A DNA stretch of 64,000 nucleotides from Poindextera sp036272595 (GTDB lineage: Bacteria; Pseudomonadota; Alphaproteobacteria; Caulobacterales; Caulobacteraceae). This document shows, in pieces, positions 9,255 through 17,975 of the stretch. Made by a program: the position numbers and the translations under genes. The DNA is taken from the NCBI GenBank assembly GCA_036272595.1, contig DATAYM010000092.1, positions 62,001 through 126,000 on the forward strand, in the 5' to 3' direction. Each line of letters starts with the position of its first letter. Within the stretch, counting starts at the first letter, position 1. The notes beneath the pieces are model-generated. The model saw only the letters and a program-made list of their open reading frames with translations, had not been told where the DNA came from and searched no databases.

Positions 9255-10366
9255 GCCGCGGCGGCCCTGGCCTGGCGCGCGCCGCCGCCGCGCCGGCGGC
9301 GCCGGGAGCGGCGGGGTCCGCTGTGCTCGGCCATCATCGACAGCAGCACGCCCTCGCGCAGGCCGCGATCGGCGACCCGCACCCGCGCGCAGGGCCAGAG
9401 TTCCTGCACCGCCTGCAATATGGCCGCGCCGGCCAGCACCAGGTCGGCGCGGTCGGGCCCGATGCAGGGCTGCGCGGCGCGCTGGGCCGGCGCCAGCTTC
9501 AGCAGCCGGTCGGCCATGGCGTCGCATTCGCCGCGGGTCAGCCACAGGCCGTCGACCTTCGAGCGGTCGTAGCGCGCCAGGCCGAGGTGCAGGCCGGCCA
9601 GGCTGGTGATGGCGCCGGAGGTGCCGATCAGGTGCGCCTCGCCGGCGGCGAACACCGCACGCAGGCCGTCGGCGCGGTCGAAGGCGGCGATCGGCCCCTT
9701 CATGGCCTCGACCATGGCGCGGAACCAGGCCGGATCGCCGGGGACAGCTTCCGGAAACCGCTCGGCCAGGGTGACGACGCCGATGGGGATGGACAGCCAG
9801 GCGTGGATGCGCGGCATCCGATCGCCGGGCCCCTTCGAGCCTTCCAGATCCAGCCAGGACAGCTCGGTCGAGCCGCCGCCGACGTCCAGCACCAGGGCCG
9901 CGCGGCCCGAACGGTCGAGCAGGTTGAGGCTGCCCGCGACCGAAAGCCGCGCCTCCTCCTTCGGCGTGATGATCTCGAGGCGAAGGCCGCTCTCGCGCTC
10001 GACCCGCTCGAGGAACTCGGCGCCGTTCTCCGCCGCCCGGCAGGCCTGGGTGGCGATGGCGCGGACCTTGGTCTGCGGCCGGCGGCGGATGCGGTCGCCG
10101 CAGATCTTCAGCGCCGCCACCGCCCGATCCATCGCGGCCGGCTGCAGGCGGCCGGTCTGGCTGAGGCCCTCGCCGAGCCGCACGATGCGCGAATAGGCGT
10201 CCACCACGCGAAATCCGCCCGGGCTGCGCTCGGCGATCAAGAGGCGGCAATTGTTGGTGCCGAGGTCGAGCGCGGCGTAGAGCCCATCGGATCGGGAACG
10301 CCGCCCTGTCTTGCCGGGCGGCCCATCGATCCGGTGACGCTCGCCCGGCGGGGGCGCGTCAGACAT
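9251..10366 (-). CDS. Ppx/GppA family phosphatase
   Basis: The 371-residue protein belongs to the sugar-kinase/HSP70-fold exopolyphosphatase and pppGpp phosphohydrolase family. Phosphate motif 1 is AALDLGTNNCRLLI, motif 2 is LVLDVGGGSTEL, and the RAIATQACRAAENG segment is typical. The start MSDAPPPG at 10366 is preferred to the ORF limit at 10432. It is shorter than the second family member in this window (52919-54412) and lacks the C-terminal HD-like domain. Substrate (polyphosphate or pppGpp) cannot be decided by eye. The C-terminal tail is Arg- and Ala-rich. It overlaps rlmE by 4 bases. Confidence 0.9.
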   Translation of the reverse strand: MSDAPPPGERHRIDGPPGKTGRRSRSDGLYAALDLGTNNCRLLIAERSPGGFRVVDAYSRIVRLGEGLSQTGRLQPAAMDRAVAALKICGDRIRRRPQTKVRAIATQACRAAENGAEFLERVERESGLRLEIITPKEEARLSVAGSLNLLDRSGRAALVLDVGGGSTELSWLDLEGSKGPGDRMPRIHAWLSIPIGVVTLAERFPEAVPGDPAWFRAMVEAMKGPIAAFDRADGLRAVFAAGEAHLIGTSGAITSLAGLHLGLARYDRSKVDGLWLTRGECDAMADRLLKLAPAQRAAQPCIGPDRADLVLAGAAILQAVQELWPCARVRVADRGLREGVLLSMMAEHSGPRRSRRRRRGGGARQARAAAA

Positions 10367-10512
10367 GTCAAGCCGACCTGATTGTTCAAGAGGCGCGGGT
10401 GGTTTGCGCCTGGTTCGGATCAACTCTAGCAAGCGCGCCGCGCGGCCGGAAGACGCGCGGTCCCCGAACGTTCATGTTCCAGTCAGCCGGTTGGTGTATT
10501 ATTTCCGACGTT

Positions 10513-10842
10513 ATGGACGCCCGACTCGCAAAATTCGGCATTGGCCAAGTGGTCCGCCACCGGCTGTTTCCGTTCCGCGGTGTGATCTTCGACGTGGACC
10601 CCACCTTCGCCAACACCGAAGAGTATTGGCTGCGGATTCCGGAAAACGTCCGGCCGCACAAGGACCAGCCGTTTTACCATCTGCTGGCCGAGAACGACCG
10701 CGAGACCTACACCGCCTACGTCTCGGAGCAGAACCTGCTGCCCGACGACACCGGCGAACCGGTGGCCCACCCCCACGCCGCCCTGATCTTCGACGGCTTC
10801 CAGAACGGCCAGTACCATTTGAGGCCGCGGGTCACGCATTAG
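10513..10842 (+). CDS. hspQ: Heat shock protein HspQ
   Basis: From the ATG at 10513 (MDARLAKFGIGQVVRHR) the protein is 109 residues and matches HspQ along its whole length, with FPFRGVIFDVDPTFANTEEY, the QPFYHLLAEN segment and YVSEQNLLPDD. In E. coli HspQ is a small heat-shock-induced protein that binds hemimethylated DNA and acts as an adaptor for Lon. It is divergent from the Ppx/GppA-rlmE pair; the 146-base gap holds an AT-rich TATTAT at 10497-10502 that could be a -10 box with a very short leader, but no good -35 was found. Confidence 0.93.
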   Translation: MDARLAKFGIGQVVRHRLFPFRGVIFDVDPTFANTEEYWLRIPENVRPHKDQPFYHLLAENDRETYTAYVSEQNLLPDDTGEPVAHPHAALIFDGFQNGQYHLRPRVTH

Positions 10843-10894
10843 CCGGATCCGTCGGGCTCGACGTCCTGGTTGGGCTGAGCGATGCTCGGGCGGC

Positions 10895-11598
10895 ATGTGC
10901 AACGAATTCCAGATGCGGCTCGACTTCGGAAGCTGGTGGCACGCCTTCCATGATCATCGGCCGCCGATAAGGCGCATCGAGCCGCCGTCCAACCGCCGCC
11001 TCGACGAGCCGTACCGGCCGACTGACCGCGCCACTGTCCTGCGGCCGATCGATCCGACGAACCCCGTCGCCGGCCTCGAAAGCGTCGATCGCCGCTGGTG
11101 GCTGGTGCCGGCTTCCACCGAGGGCCGGTCTCCGGCTGGCGGATGATGTGCACCAATGCCAGGATCGAGACGATCGATACCGCCGCCGCGTTCCGCGACC
11201 CTTACAGGACGCGCCGGGCATTGATCCCGATCACCTCGTTCATCGAGTACGACGACCCGCCCGGCTGGAAAAAGGGCCAGCCGAAACGCCGCTGGGAGGT
11301 CAGCTGGGAGCCGAAGGACGAATTCGACCGCGTCCGCTATCTGGCCGGCCTATGGGACCGGGCCGCGCCGGCGGATCTGGCCGAGCCGCTCGAAAGCTTC
11401 ACCTTCGTCACCGGCCCGCCGGGCCCCGACATCGCCGCCATCCACGATCGCGAGCCCGCGGTGCTCACCTTCGATGAAGGCCTGGAGTGGCTGCGGCTGG
11501 ACGGGCCCGGCAAGGCGGCCCTGGTCACCGAGACCCCGGCGGGGGCCTATCGCCTAGCTGAAAGGCGGCGTGAACTAGATTTGACGGCCGGCGGCTAG
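10895..11598 (+). pseudogene. SRAP/YedK-type DNA-protein crosslink protein, frameshifted
   Basis: Two adjacent frames together make one SOS response-associated peptidase (SRAP, HMCES/YedK) protein. The first (from ATG 10895) encodes MCNEFQMRLDF with the catalytic Cys2 and reaches RWWLVPA near 11110. The second continues FHRGPVSGWR, then TNARIET, the PITSFIEYDD segment with the catalytic Glu, and DIAAIHDREPAVL with the catalytic His, ending at 11598. The join needs one extra base near 11113. All active-site residues expected of the family are present, so the gene is either freshly inactivated or carries a sequencing error. Intact SRAP proteins crosslink to and protect abasic sites in single-stranded DNA. 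Confidence 0.8.
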
Positions 11599-11711
11599 GC
11601 TGCGCCTTACCAAGAATTCATCCGTCAAACTGCATCCGACAGTAGCTCTTCTCGCTTCTTCCTATCAAAACAGCGCAAACGTCGTTGCCAGATTGAGATG
11701 GAGAAGACCAC

Positions 11712-12158
11712 GTGTTTGAGAACATCATCGACCAGATCGTCCCGATCCTCGGGATATTCATGATCATCGCGATCGTGATCGGGCCGTTGTGGATCCGCAG
11801 CTACTTCGCCGCGCGCGAGCGGGCGCAGATGCACGAGACGCTGAGGGTCGCCTACGAGAAGGGCCAGCCGGTCCCGCCCGAGCTGATCGAAAAGCTGACC
11901 GCCCCGGTCCAGCGGCAGAGCTATGGCGGCGGCTACGGCGCGCCCGACGCCGACCTGCGGCGGGCGATCATCCTGATCGCCGTCGGGCTCGGCCTGGTCG
12001 GACTGGGGGCGGGGCTCTTTTGGGGCTTCATGTACGTCAACCCGATCCCGGCCGGCATCATCGGCGGCTCGACGGCGGGCGCCGGCGCCATCCCCGGCTT
12101 CATCGGCCTGGCCTACCTCGTCCTCTGGCTCGCCAAGCGCAGCGGACCCAGGGCCTGA
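11712..12158 (+). CDS. DUF6249-type small membrane protein
   Basis: The 148-residue protein starts at GTG with GGAG 9 bases upstream. It has an N-terminal transmembrane helix (about residues 5-26, IVPILGIFMIIAIVIGPLW), a cytoplasmic stretch containing ARERAQMHETLRVAYEKGQPVPPELIE, a Gly-rich linker, and two more helices. The E-K-G-x-P-V-P-P-E-L motif is typical of DUF6249 proteins, often found next to ECF sigma factors. Here it lies 36 bases upstream of such a sigma factor on the same strand, suggesting a shared operon. Its biochemical role is unknown. Confidence 0.78.
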   Translation: MFENIIDQIVPILGIFMIIAIVIGPLWIRSYFAARERAQMHETLRVAYEKGQPVPPELIEKLTAPVQRQSYGGGYGAPDADLRRAIILIAVGLGLVGLGAGLFWGFMYVNPIPAGIIGGSTAGAGAIPGFIGLAYLVLWLAKRSGPRA

Positions 12159-12194
12159 ATCTGAACCCAGGGCCGGTTTAACCGGGCGACCGCC

Positions 12195-12782
12195 ATGGCG
12201 GACTCCATAACAGAGCGCGTTTCGGCGCACGATCTCGAGCTGGTCGCCCTGGCGGCGAGCGGCGGACGTGCGGCGTTCGGTGAGTTGATCCGCAGGCACG
12301 GATCGGCCGTGCGCGGGCTGTTGCGGCGGATGGGCGCGAGCGCGGCCCTGGCCGACGACGTGGCGCAGGACGCCTTCCTGGCCGCCTTCGAGCAGATCAG
12401 CGACTTCCGCGGCGAGGGCACCTTCCAGGCCTGGGTCAAGCGCATCGCCGCCCGGCTCTACGTCAAGCGCTGGCGGCGTGACGCCCGCGGCCAGGCGATT
12501 GCGGAGCTGGCGGAGGCCGAGCGGCAGACGCAGACGAACGGGGAGGCGGCGAGCGACGCGCGTATCGACCTTGACGAGGCGCTGAAGGCGCTGTCGCCGA
12601 TCGAGCGGCTGTGCGTCTCGCTCTGCTACGGCGGCGGCCTGTCCCACGCCGAAGCGGCCGAGGCCTTGAATACGCCACTTGGAACGGTCAAATCCCATGT
12701 CAAACGTGGTTTGGATAAACTCCGGCTCCGGCTGGCGCCGGGCCGCGACTTCCCTCCGATGGAGGCTGACAGCCATGGCTGA
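12195..12782 (+). CDS. ECF-type sigma-70 family RNA polymerase sigma factor
   Basis: The 195-residue protein has sigma region 2 (DDVAQDAFLAAFEQI followed by FRGEGTFQAWVKRIAARL) and region 4 (LSPIERLCVSLCYGGGLSHA with the helix-turn-helix recognition segment TPLGTVKSHVKRGLDKLR). Regions 1 and 3 are missing, as in extracytoplasmic-function sigma factors. Its 3' end overlaps the next gene by 8 bases, the usual arrangement of an ECF sigma factor with its anti-sigma partner. Group and target promoter cannot be assigned by eye. Confidence 0.9.
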   Translation: MADSITERVSAHDLELVALAASGGRAAFGELIRRHGSAVRGLLRRMGASAALADDVAQDAFLAAFEQISDFRGEGTFQAWVKRIAARLYVKRWRRDARGQAIAELAEAERQTQTNGEAASDARIDLDEALKALSPIERLCVSLCYGGGLSHAEAAEALNTPLGTVKSHVKRGLDKLRLRLAPGRDFPPMEADSHG

Positions 12783-13155
12783 CCTGGTCTTCGAACGCGA
12801 ACTGAACCGGATGTTCGGCGAGGCGCCGGAGCTTGGCGACGCGCATCTGTTCGCGCTCAAGGTCGATGAGAAGCTGCAGCGCGGCTGGACCCTGCGCCGG
12901 CTGACGATCGGCGGGCTCGGACTGGTCGGCGGCGTCGTCGGCGGCGCCCAGCTGCTCGGCGGCGGGCTGGTGGCGCGGCTGGGCGATGCGACCTCGCAAT
13001 CGGGGAAACTGGTCACCGGCAAGGTGATAGACCTTGTCCAGGCGAGCATCATGCCGCAGAGCTTGCCGCCCGATGTGGGAATGTTCTGGATCGCCGGGAC
13101 CTTCGCCGTCGTCGCCATCGGCTTCGCGGTCACCCGCGTCATGAGAGAATTCTAG
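12775..13155 (+). CDS. Two-helix membrane protein, candidate anti-sigma factor
   Basis: The ATG at 12775 has GGAGG 9 bases upstream inside the sigma gene, giving 126 residues. A soluble N-terminal ~45 residues (MADLVFERELNRMFGEAPEL onward) precedes a Gly-rich hydrophobic segment and a second helix near the C terminus (FWIAGTFAVVAIGFAVTRVM). The overlap with the sigma gene and the soluble-plus-membrane layout suggest a membrane-bound regulator of that sigma factor. There is no zinc-binding HxxxCxxC motif of ZAS anti-sigma domains. The role is inferred from position only. Confidence 0.7.
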   Translation: MADLVFERELNRMFGEAPELGDAHLFALKVDEKLQRGWTLRRLTIGGLGLVGGVVGGAQLLGGGLVARLGDATSQSGKLVTGKVIDLVQASIMPQSLPPDVGMFWIAGTFAVVAIGFAVTRVMREF

Positions 13156-13163
13156 GTCTTTGC

Positions 13164-13994
13164 ATGTCCGCACAGCGTGAAACCACCATCCGGCGGGTCT
13201 CCGCCCGCGACATCGCGGCGCGCAAGGGCGCCAAGCCGATCGTCTGCCTGACCGCCTACACCACGCCGATGGCCGAGATCCTCGACGCCCATTGCGACCT
13301 TCTGCTGGTCGGCGATTCCGTCGGCATGGTGCTGCACGGCCTGCCCAACACCGTCAGCGTCACCATGGAGATGATGATCCTGCACGGCCAGGCGGTGATG
13401 CGCGGCGCGCGCCGGGCCATGGTGATCGTCGACATGCCGTTCGGCTCCTATGAGGGCAGCCCCGAGACCGCCTACGCCAATGCCGTGCGCATCCTGAAGG
13501 AGACCGGCGCGCAAGGGGTGAAGGTCGAATCCGGCCCGCACGTGCCCGAGACCATCGCCTACCTGACCCGCCGTGGCGTTCCGGTGATGGGCCATGTGGG
13601 CCTTCGGCCCCAGTCGGTGCTGGTCGACGGCGCCTTCAAGGCCAAGGGTCGCACCAACAGCGAGCGCTCCGGCGTGCTGGAGGAGGCCAAGGCCACCGCC
13701 GCGGCCGGCGCCTTCTGCATCGTCGTCGAAGGTGTCGCCGAGTCGCTGGCGCGCGACATCACCTACGCCATCGATGCGCCGACCATCGGCATCGGCGGCT
13801 CGGCCGCCTGCGACGGCCAGATCCTGGTCACCGACGACATGCTCGGCCTGTTCGACTGGACGCCGAAGTTCGTCCGCCGCTACGCCGACCTGCGCAATGA
13901 GATCGACCGGGCGGTCGCGTCCTACGCCGAGGACGTCCGCGCCCGGCTGTTCCCAGGCGCCGCGGAGACCTATTTCACCAAGGCGGCGGAGTAG
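13164..13994 (+). CDS. panB: 3-methyl-2-oxobutanoate hydroxymethyltransferase
   Basis: PanB adds a hydroxymethyl group from 5,10-methylene-THF to alpha-ketoisovalerate to make ketopantoate, the first committed step to pantothenate and CoA. The 276-residue protein has the usual length and motifs: LTAYTTPMAEILD, LLVGDSVGMVLHG with the metal-binding Asp, VIVDMPFGSYEG, VMGHVGLRPQS and IGIGGSAACDGQILV. It begins 8 bases after the candidate anti-sigma gene. Its last 20 bases overlap the 3' end of the convergent GMC oxidoreductase gene. Confidence 0.96.
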   Translation: MSAQRETTIRRVSARDIAARKGAKPIVCLTAYTTPMAEILDAHCDLLLVGDSVGMVLHGLPNTVSVTMEMMILHGQAVMRGARRAMVIVDMPFGSYEGSPETAYANAVRILKETGAQGVKVESGPHVPETIAYLTRRGVPVMGHVGLRPQSVLVDGAFKAKGRTNSERSGVLEEAKATAAAGAFCIVVEGVAESLARDITYAIDAPTIGIGGSAACDGQILVTDDMLGLFDWTPKFVRRYADLRNEIDRAVASYAEDVRARLFPGAAETYFTKAAE

Positions 13995-15585
13995 CGGCCG
14001 CGACACCCTGTGCGGTCCGGCCGGCGTCGCCGTCGCGCAGCCTCTCCGCCATCGTCTCGGCGATCATCACCGTTGTCAGATGCGTGTTGGCGCGGACAAC
14101 GTTGGGCATCACCGAGGCGTCGATGACCCGTAACCCCTCCAACCCCAGCACGCAGCACGAACTGTCCACCACCGTGCGCGGATCGGTCTCGGCGCCCATG
14201 CGGCAGGTCGAGGTGGCGTGCTGGGTGTCGCCGGCGATCGCAAGCGCCCAGCTGTCGATGTCAGCGTCGCTCGGGTTCGACGAGATATCGAGGCGGTCGA
14301 GGGCGACCTTGCCGATCCCGGAGACGCAATCCTGCCTGGTGATGTCCATAAGCCGCCGTACGCCATCGCGCATGCGCACGATGTCGGATTCCGTGTCCAG
14401 CATGTTCTCTTCGATGATCGGATCGACCGTCGGATCGCGCGAAGCCAGGCGAAGCTCACCGACCGAATCGCACTGGTTCACCCACACGCCGAGCAGGCCA
14501 AAAGCCTTGTCGGTTTCGGCGACCATGCCGTGGCCGAGGCTGTCGCCAAGACGATTCATCGCCACCAACATCATGTCCCCAGCGCCTGCGCCGGAAAGCC
14601 CTGAACTGTAGCGCACGCAGCAATTGGTGTGGCGAAAGCCGGCGGGCGGGATGGCGTCTGCGTCGAGATACACGGGGAACATCGCAAGCGGATGATCCTG
14701 ATAGGACTGGCCGACGGGAAGGTCGGCCCGCACGGCGACGTCGAGCGATTTCAGATGCTCGGCGGGGCCGACGCCGGATCGCATCAGGATGGTGGGCGAA
14801 TGGACGGCGCCGGCCGACAGGATGATCTCGCGTCCGCGCAGTACGGACACGCCGTCCGGTCCGATCAGGCGCACGCCGACCGCGCGCGATCCCTCGAAAA
14901 TCACGGTGTCGACGATCGTATCGCCCATGATCTTAAGGTTGTTGCGGCCGCGGGAGGGCTCGAGATAGGCGTCGTTGGTGCTGACGCGTCGGCTGTCCCG
15001 GTTGTTGATCGCGTATGGCGACACGCCGAGCGCGTGCGGCGCGTTGTGGTCTTCGGCCCACGGGTAGCCAAGATTGAGCGCGGCTTCCGCCATCGCCTGG
15101 TCGGCGGCTCCCCATTTGGAGACCGGCGCACGATAGATCGGGATGGGTCCGCGATCGCCGTGATAGGGCCTGTCGCCGAACCGCAGATCGGTTTCGAGCC
15201 GGTTGAAACTGGGCAGCACCTCCTCGAACGACCAGCCGATGCAGCCTTGCGCCGCCCAGTCATCGTAGTCTTCCACGACACCGCGGATCGCGATCTGCCC
15301 GTTGATGGCCGAGCTGCCGCCCATGCCGCGGCCGCGCCAGAACGGCTTGTGCGTCTGCGCCCTGGTGCGACGCGACATCAACTGAGGGTAGCGAAAATGT
15401 TCGAATTGCGGTCCGCTGACGATATGGAAGGGGTTGGGCCGCCGCATCTCCTCCGGCGCGTCGGCCGAGCGATAGTCGGGGCCGGCCTCGACGAGCGCCA
15501 CCTGCAGCGAAGGATCCTTGCTCAGGCGCGCTGCGAGCGTCGCTCCCGCCGAACCGGCGCCGACGATCACGTAGTCGTACTCCAT
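13975..15585 (-). CDS. GMC family oxidoreductase (choline dehydrogenase-like)
   Basis: The 536-residue flavoprotein has the N-terminal FAD dinucleotide motif DYVIVGAGSAGATLAARL, the GMC signature GRGMGGSSAINGQIAIRG, and the C-terminal ATSTCRMG plus VIDASVMPNVVRANTHL blocks, with the conserved active-site His-Asn/His pair visible (QHATSTC and ANTHL). Family members oxidise alcohols such as choline, glucose or polyethylene glycol; the substrate is not evident. Two counted 60-base lines here contain 36 and 40 G+C, lower than flanking genes, and it sits between panB and the TPR-bamB-der group without functional ties, so it may be a later insertion. Confidence 0.9.
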   Translation of the reverse strand: MEYDYVIVGAGSAGATLAARLSKDPSLQVALVEAGPDYRSADAPEEMRRPNPFHIVSGPQFEHFRYPQLMSRRTRAQTHKPFWRGRGMGGSSAINGQIAIRGVVEDYDDWAAQGCIGWSFEEVLPSFNRLETDLRFGDRPYHGDRGPIPIYRAPVSKWGAADQAMAEAALNLGYPWAEDHNAPHALGVSPYAINNRDSRRVSTNDAYLEPSRGRNNLKIMGDTIVDTVIFEGSRAVGVRLIGPDGVSVLRGREIILSAGAVHSPTILMRSGVGPAEHLKSLDVAVRADLPVGQSYQDHPLAMFPVYLDADAIPPAGFRHTNCCVRYSSGLSGAGAGDMMLVAMNRLGDSLGHGMVAETDKAFGLLGVWVNQCDSVGELRLASRDPTVDPIIEENMLDTESDIVRMRDGVRRLMDITRQDCVSGIGKVALDRLDISSNPSDADIDSWALAIAGDTQHATSTCRMGAETDPRTVVDSSCCVLGLEGLRVIDASVMPNVVRANTHLTTVMIAETMAERLRDGDAGRTAQGVAAATPPPW

Positions 15586-15836
15586 GGCTGGGCTTTCGCT
15601 TGGGTTTCCGGTCGTTGGAATACGTCGACGCGATACCTATTGCACAAGACCCGGTTGCGCCATCGCGCAGGACCGCATCGCGATCGGAGGGGGGAGGGCG
15701 GGGAGATGAGGTCGCGGCGAGCGCCTTTGGAATCGGCGGCCAGCCGCCCAGCGAACCTGCGCGTTGCGGCGGCGCTTTCGAGGCTATAGGTTCCCGGCCT
15801 CGCAATCCCCCGGCGTCAGGCGCGGAGCCCCCATAC

Positions 15837-16640
15837 GTGGTTGATATTTTCGAAGAGGTCGACGAGCAGCTTCGCTCCGACCGCTTGGCCGTCCTGGCGC
15901 GGCGGTATCTGCCATGGATCGCGGGCGTGCTTCTGCTCGCCCTGGCCGTCGCGCTGGGTGTGTGGGGCTACACCGCCTACCAGCAGAAGAACACCGAAGC
16001 CGCCTCGCAGGCCTATGCCGACGGGCTGGACAAGCTGAGCCAGGGCGATTTCAACGCCGCCTTCGCCCGCTTCGGCGACGCCGCCGCCAAGCCGACCCCG
16101 GGCTACAAGGCCCTGGCGCTGATGCAGCAGGCGGGGGTGCGCATGGACCAGAAGCGCGTGCCGGAAGCGGTGGCGCTGTTCGACCAGGCGGCGGCCGCCA
16201 CCTCCAACCCGGTGATCGCCGACGCCGCCCGCCTCAAATCCGCCTTCGCCTTGCTCGACACCGCCCCCTACGACCAGGTCGAGGCGCGCTTGAAACCCCT
16301 TATGGATTCGGACCGGCCATTCCATGCGCTGGCGCGCGAGGCGCTGGGCATGGCCAAGCTGAACGCCGGCCGGCCGCAGGCCGCCCTGGGCGACTTCCAG
16401 GTGCTGTCGCTGATGGCCGACGCGCCGCAGGACGTGCGCGAGCGGGCCCAGGCCGCCATCACCCTGATCAAGGCCGGAACGGCCACCGGACTGCCGGCGA
16501 CGGTGAAGGCGGCCAAGACCCTGCCGCCGCCGCAGCCCCAACAACAGTCTCAACAACAGTCTCAGGCCCAGCCAGAGTCCGCCGCGCCGCCAGCGGGCGC
16601 GGCCCCCGACCAATCGCAACCCGCGGGAGCCGCCCAATGA
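15837..16640 (+). CDS. YfgM-like tetratricopeptide membrane protein
   Basis: I start at GTG 15837 (MVDIFEEVDEQLRSDRL), with GGAG 9 bases upstream; the longer upstream frame has no family-like sequence. The 267-residue protein has a short cytoplasmic segment, one transmembrane helix at about residues 24-44, then a periplasmic TPR-like helical region and a Pro/Gln-rich tail containing a perfect 12-base tandem duplication (QQQS twice). This layout is that of YfgM, an ancillary SecYEG subunit acting with periplasmic chaperones. It directly precedes bamB with an ATGA overlap, the same neighbourhood as yfgM-bamB-der in E. coli. Confidence 0.85.
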   Translation: MVDIFEEVDEQLRSDRLAVLARRYLPWIAGVLLLALAVALGVWGYTAYQQKNTEAASQAYADGLDKLSQGDFNAAFARFGDAAAKPTPGYKALALMQQAGVRMDQKRVPEAVALFDQAAAATSNPVIADAARLKSAFALLDTAPYDQVEARLKPLMDSDRPFHALAREALGMAKLNAGRPQAALGDFQVLSLMADAPQDVRERAQAAITLIKAGTATGLPATVKAAKTLPPPQPQQQSQQQSQAQPESAAPPAGAAPDQSQPAGAAQ

Positions 16641-17971
16641 CGTCGAGACGCACGCTCGGTTTGATGACCACCCTCGGGCTGGCGCTGGCGCTCTCCGGCT
16701 GCATCCACCTGCCCAATCCGTTCAAGGGGACCAAGACCTCCAAGTACACCGGCACCGGCGAGCGGATTTCGGTGCTCGGCGCCAGCGACACCTTGAGCGT
16801 CTCCGACTCGCTGAAAGGCCAGGACTTCTTCCTGCCCGACGCCCAACCGGTCGCGGCCTGGCCGCTGCCGGGCGGCACGCCCGAGCAGTCGGTCGAGCAT
16901 CCCGACGCCGGCGCCGCCTTCGCCGTCGCCTGGCGGCGCGGGTTCGGCCGCGGCTCCGGCCGCGCCTTCCACGTCACCGCTCCGCCGGTTGCGGCCAATG
17001 GGCGCATCTACGTGATGGACGGCGGCGCGGGCGTCTCGGCTTTCGATCTCGGCGACGGCCGCCAGGTCTGGCGCACCGACCTGTCCGGCCATGGCCGTGA
17101 CAAGGAAGCCTTCGGCGGCGGGCTCGCCTTCGCCGACGGCCGGATCTATGTCGGCTCCGGCTACCGCTTCGTGGCGGCGCTCGACGCCGACACCGGCAAG
17201 GTGATCTGGAAGACCCCGACCGATGCGCCGGTGCATGCGGCGCCGACGGTGGCCGCCGGCCGGGTCTACGATGAATCCACCGACGACAACCTGATGACCT
17301 TCGACGCGGCGACCGGCCAGCCGGGCTGGGCGCACCAGGCCCTGGTCGAGCCGGCGCGGGTCCTGGGCGCCTCCAGCCCGGCGATCTCCGGCGAAGCGGT
17401 CGTCGCCGCCTTCGCCTCGGGCGAACTGATCGCCCTGCAGGCGGCGAACGGCAATACGCTGTGGACCGACGAGCTGTCCAAATCCAACCGCAACAGCGCC
17501 CTTTCCGAGATCCGCGACATCGCCGGCCGGCCGGTGATCTATCGCGGCGACGTCTATGCGGTCAGCCATTCGGGCCTGATGGCGGCGATCGACCTGCGCA
17601 CCGGCACCCAGCGCTGGACCCTGCCGGTGACCTCGGTCTCGACCCCCTGGCCGGTCGGCGACGTGGTCTATGTCAGCGACACCCGCGGCCGGGTGGTCTG
17701 CGCCTCGCGCGACAACGGCCAGATCTACTGGATCACCGACCTGAACCACGGCAAGCGCAACAAGGACCGCGGGGCCTGGTCGGGGCCGATCCTGGCCGGG
17801 CCCAACCTGGTGCTGGTGTCCAGCACGGGAGAGGCGGTGGCGCTCAATCCGAAGTCCGGCGCGGTTCAGCATTCGCTTAAGCTGGGGTCGGACGCCCTGC
17901 TGACCCCGATCGCGGTCAACGGGACCCTCTACGTCGCGACCCAGGCGGCGGAGCTGATCGCCATCCGCTAG
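16637..17971 (+). CDS. bamB: Outer membrane protein assembly factor BamB
   Basis: BamB is the beta-propeller lipoprotein of the BAM complex that inserts outer-membrane proteins. The 444-residue protein has a lipoprotein signal with lipobox LALSGC (Cys22), followed by PQQ-type propeller repeats with the recurrent AxDxxTGxxxW pattern (ALDADTGKVIWKTPTD, AIDLRTGTQRWTLPV). Its ATG overlaps the stop of the YfgM-like gene (ATGA), and der begins 4 bases after its stop, so the three genes form a tight operon. Confidence 0.94.
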   Translation: MTSRRTLGLMTTLGLALALSGCIHLPNPFKGTKTSKYTGTGERISVLGASDTLSVSDSLKGQDFFLPDAQPVAAWPLPGGTPEQSVEHPDAGAAFAVAWRRGFGRGSGRAFHVTAPPVAANGRIYVMDGGAGVSAFDLGDGRQVWRTDLSGHGRDKEAFGGGLAFADGRIYVGSGYRFVAALDADTGKVIWKTPTDAPVHAAPTVAAGRVYDESTDDNLMTFDAATGQPGWAHQALVEPARVLGASSPAISGEAVVAAFASGELIALQAANGNTLWTDELSKSNRNSALSEIRDIAGRPVIYRGDVYAVSHSGLMAAIDLRTGTQRWTLPVTSVSTPWPVGDVVYVSDTRGRVVCASRDNGQIYWITDLNHGKRNKDRGAWSGPILAGPNLVLVSSTGEAVALNPKSGAVQHSLKLGSDALLTPIAVNGTLYVATQAAELIAIR

Positions 17972-17975
17972 GACG

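Noticed and set aside
7500..9572. 690-codon plus-strand ORF across cfa and rlmE
   Set aside because: It spans a well-supported convergent gene pair and its translation is Arg/Ala/Gly-rich without domains.
10366..10432. Upstream start for the Ppx/GppA protein (MLELIRTRRK)
   Set aside because: MSDAPPPG is closer to the family start and the extra residues have no similarity; it remains a possibility.
10441..10512. Heat-shock promoter of hspQ
   Set aside because: TATTAT is present but no acceptable sigma-32 or sigma-70 -35 element at proper spacing.
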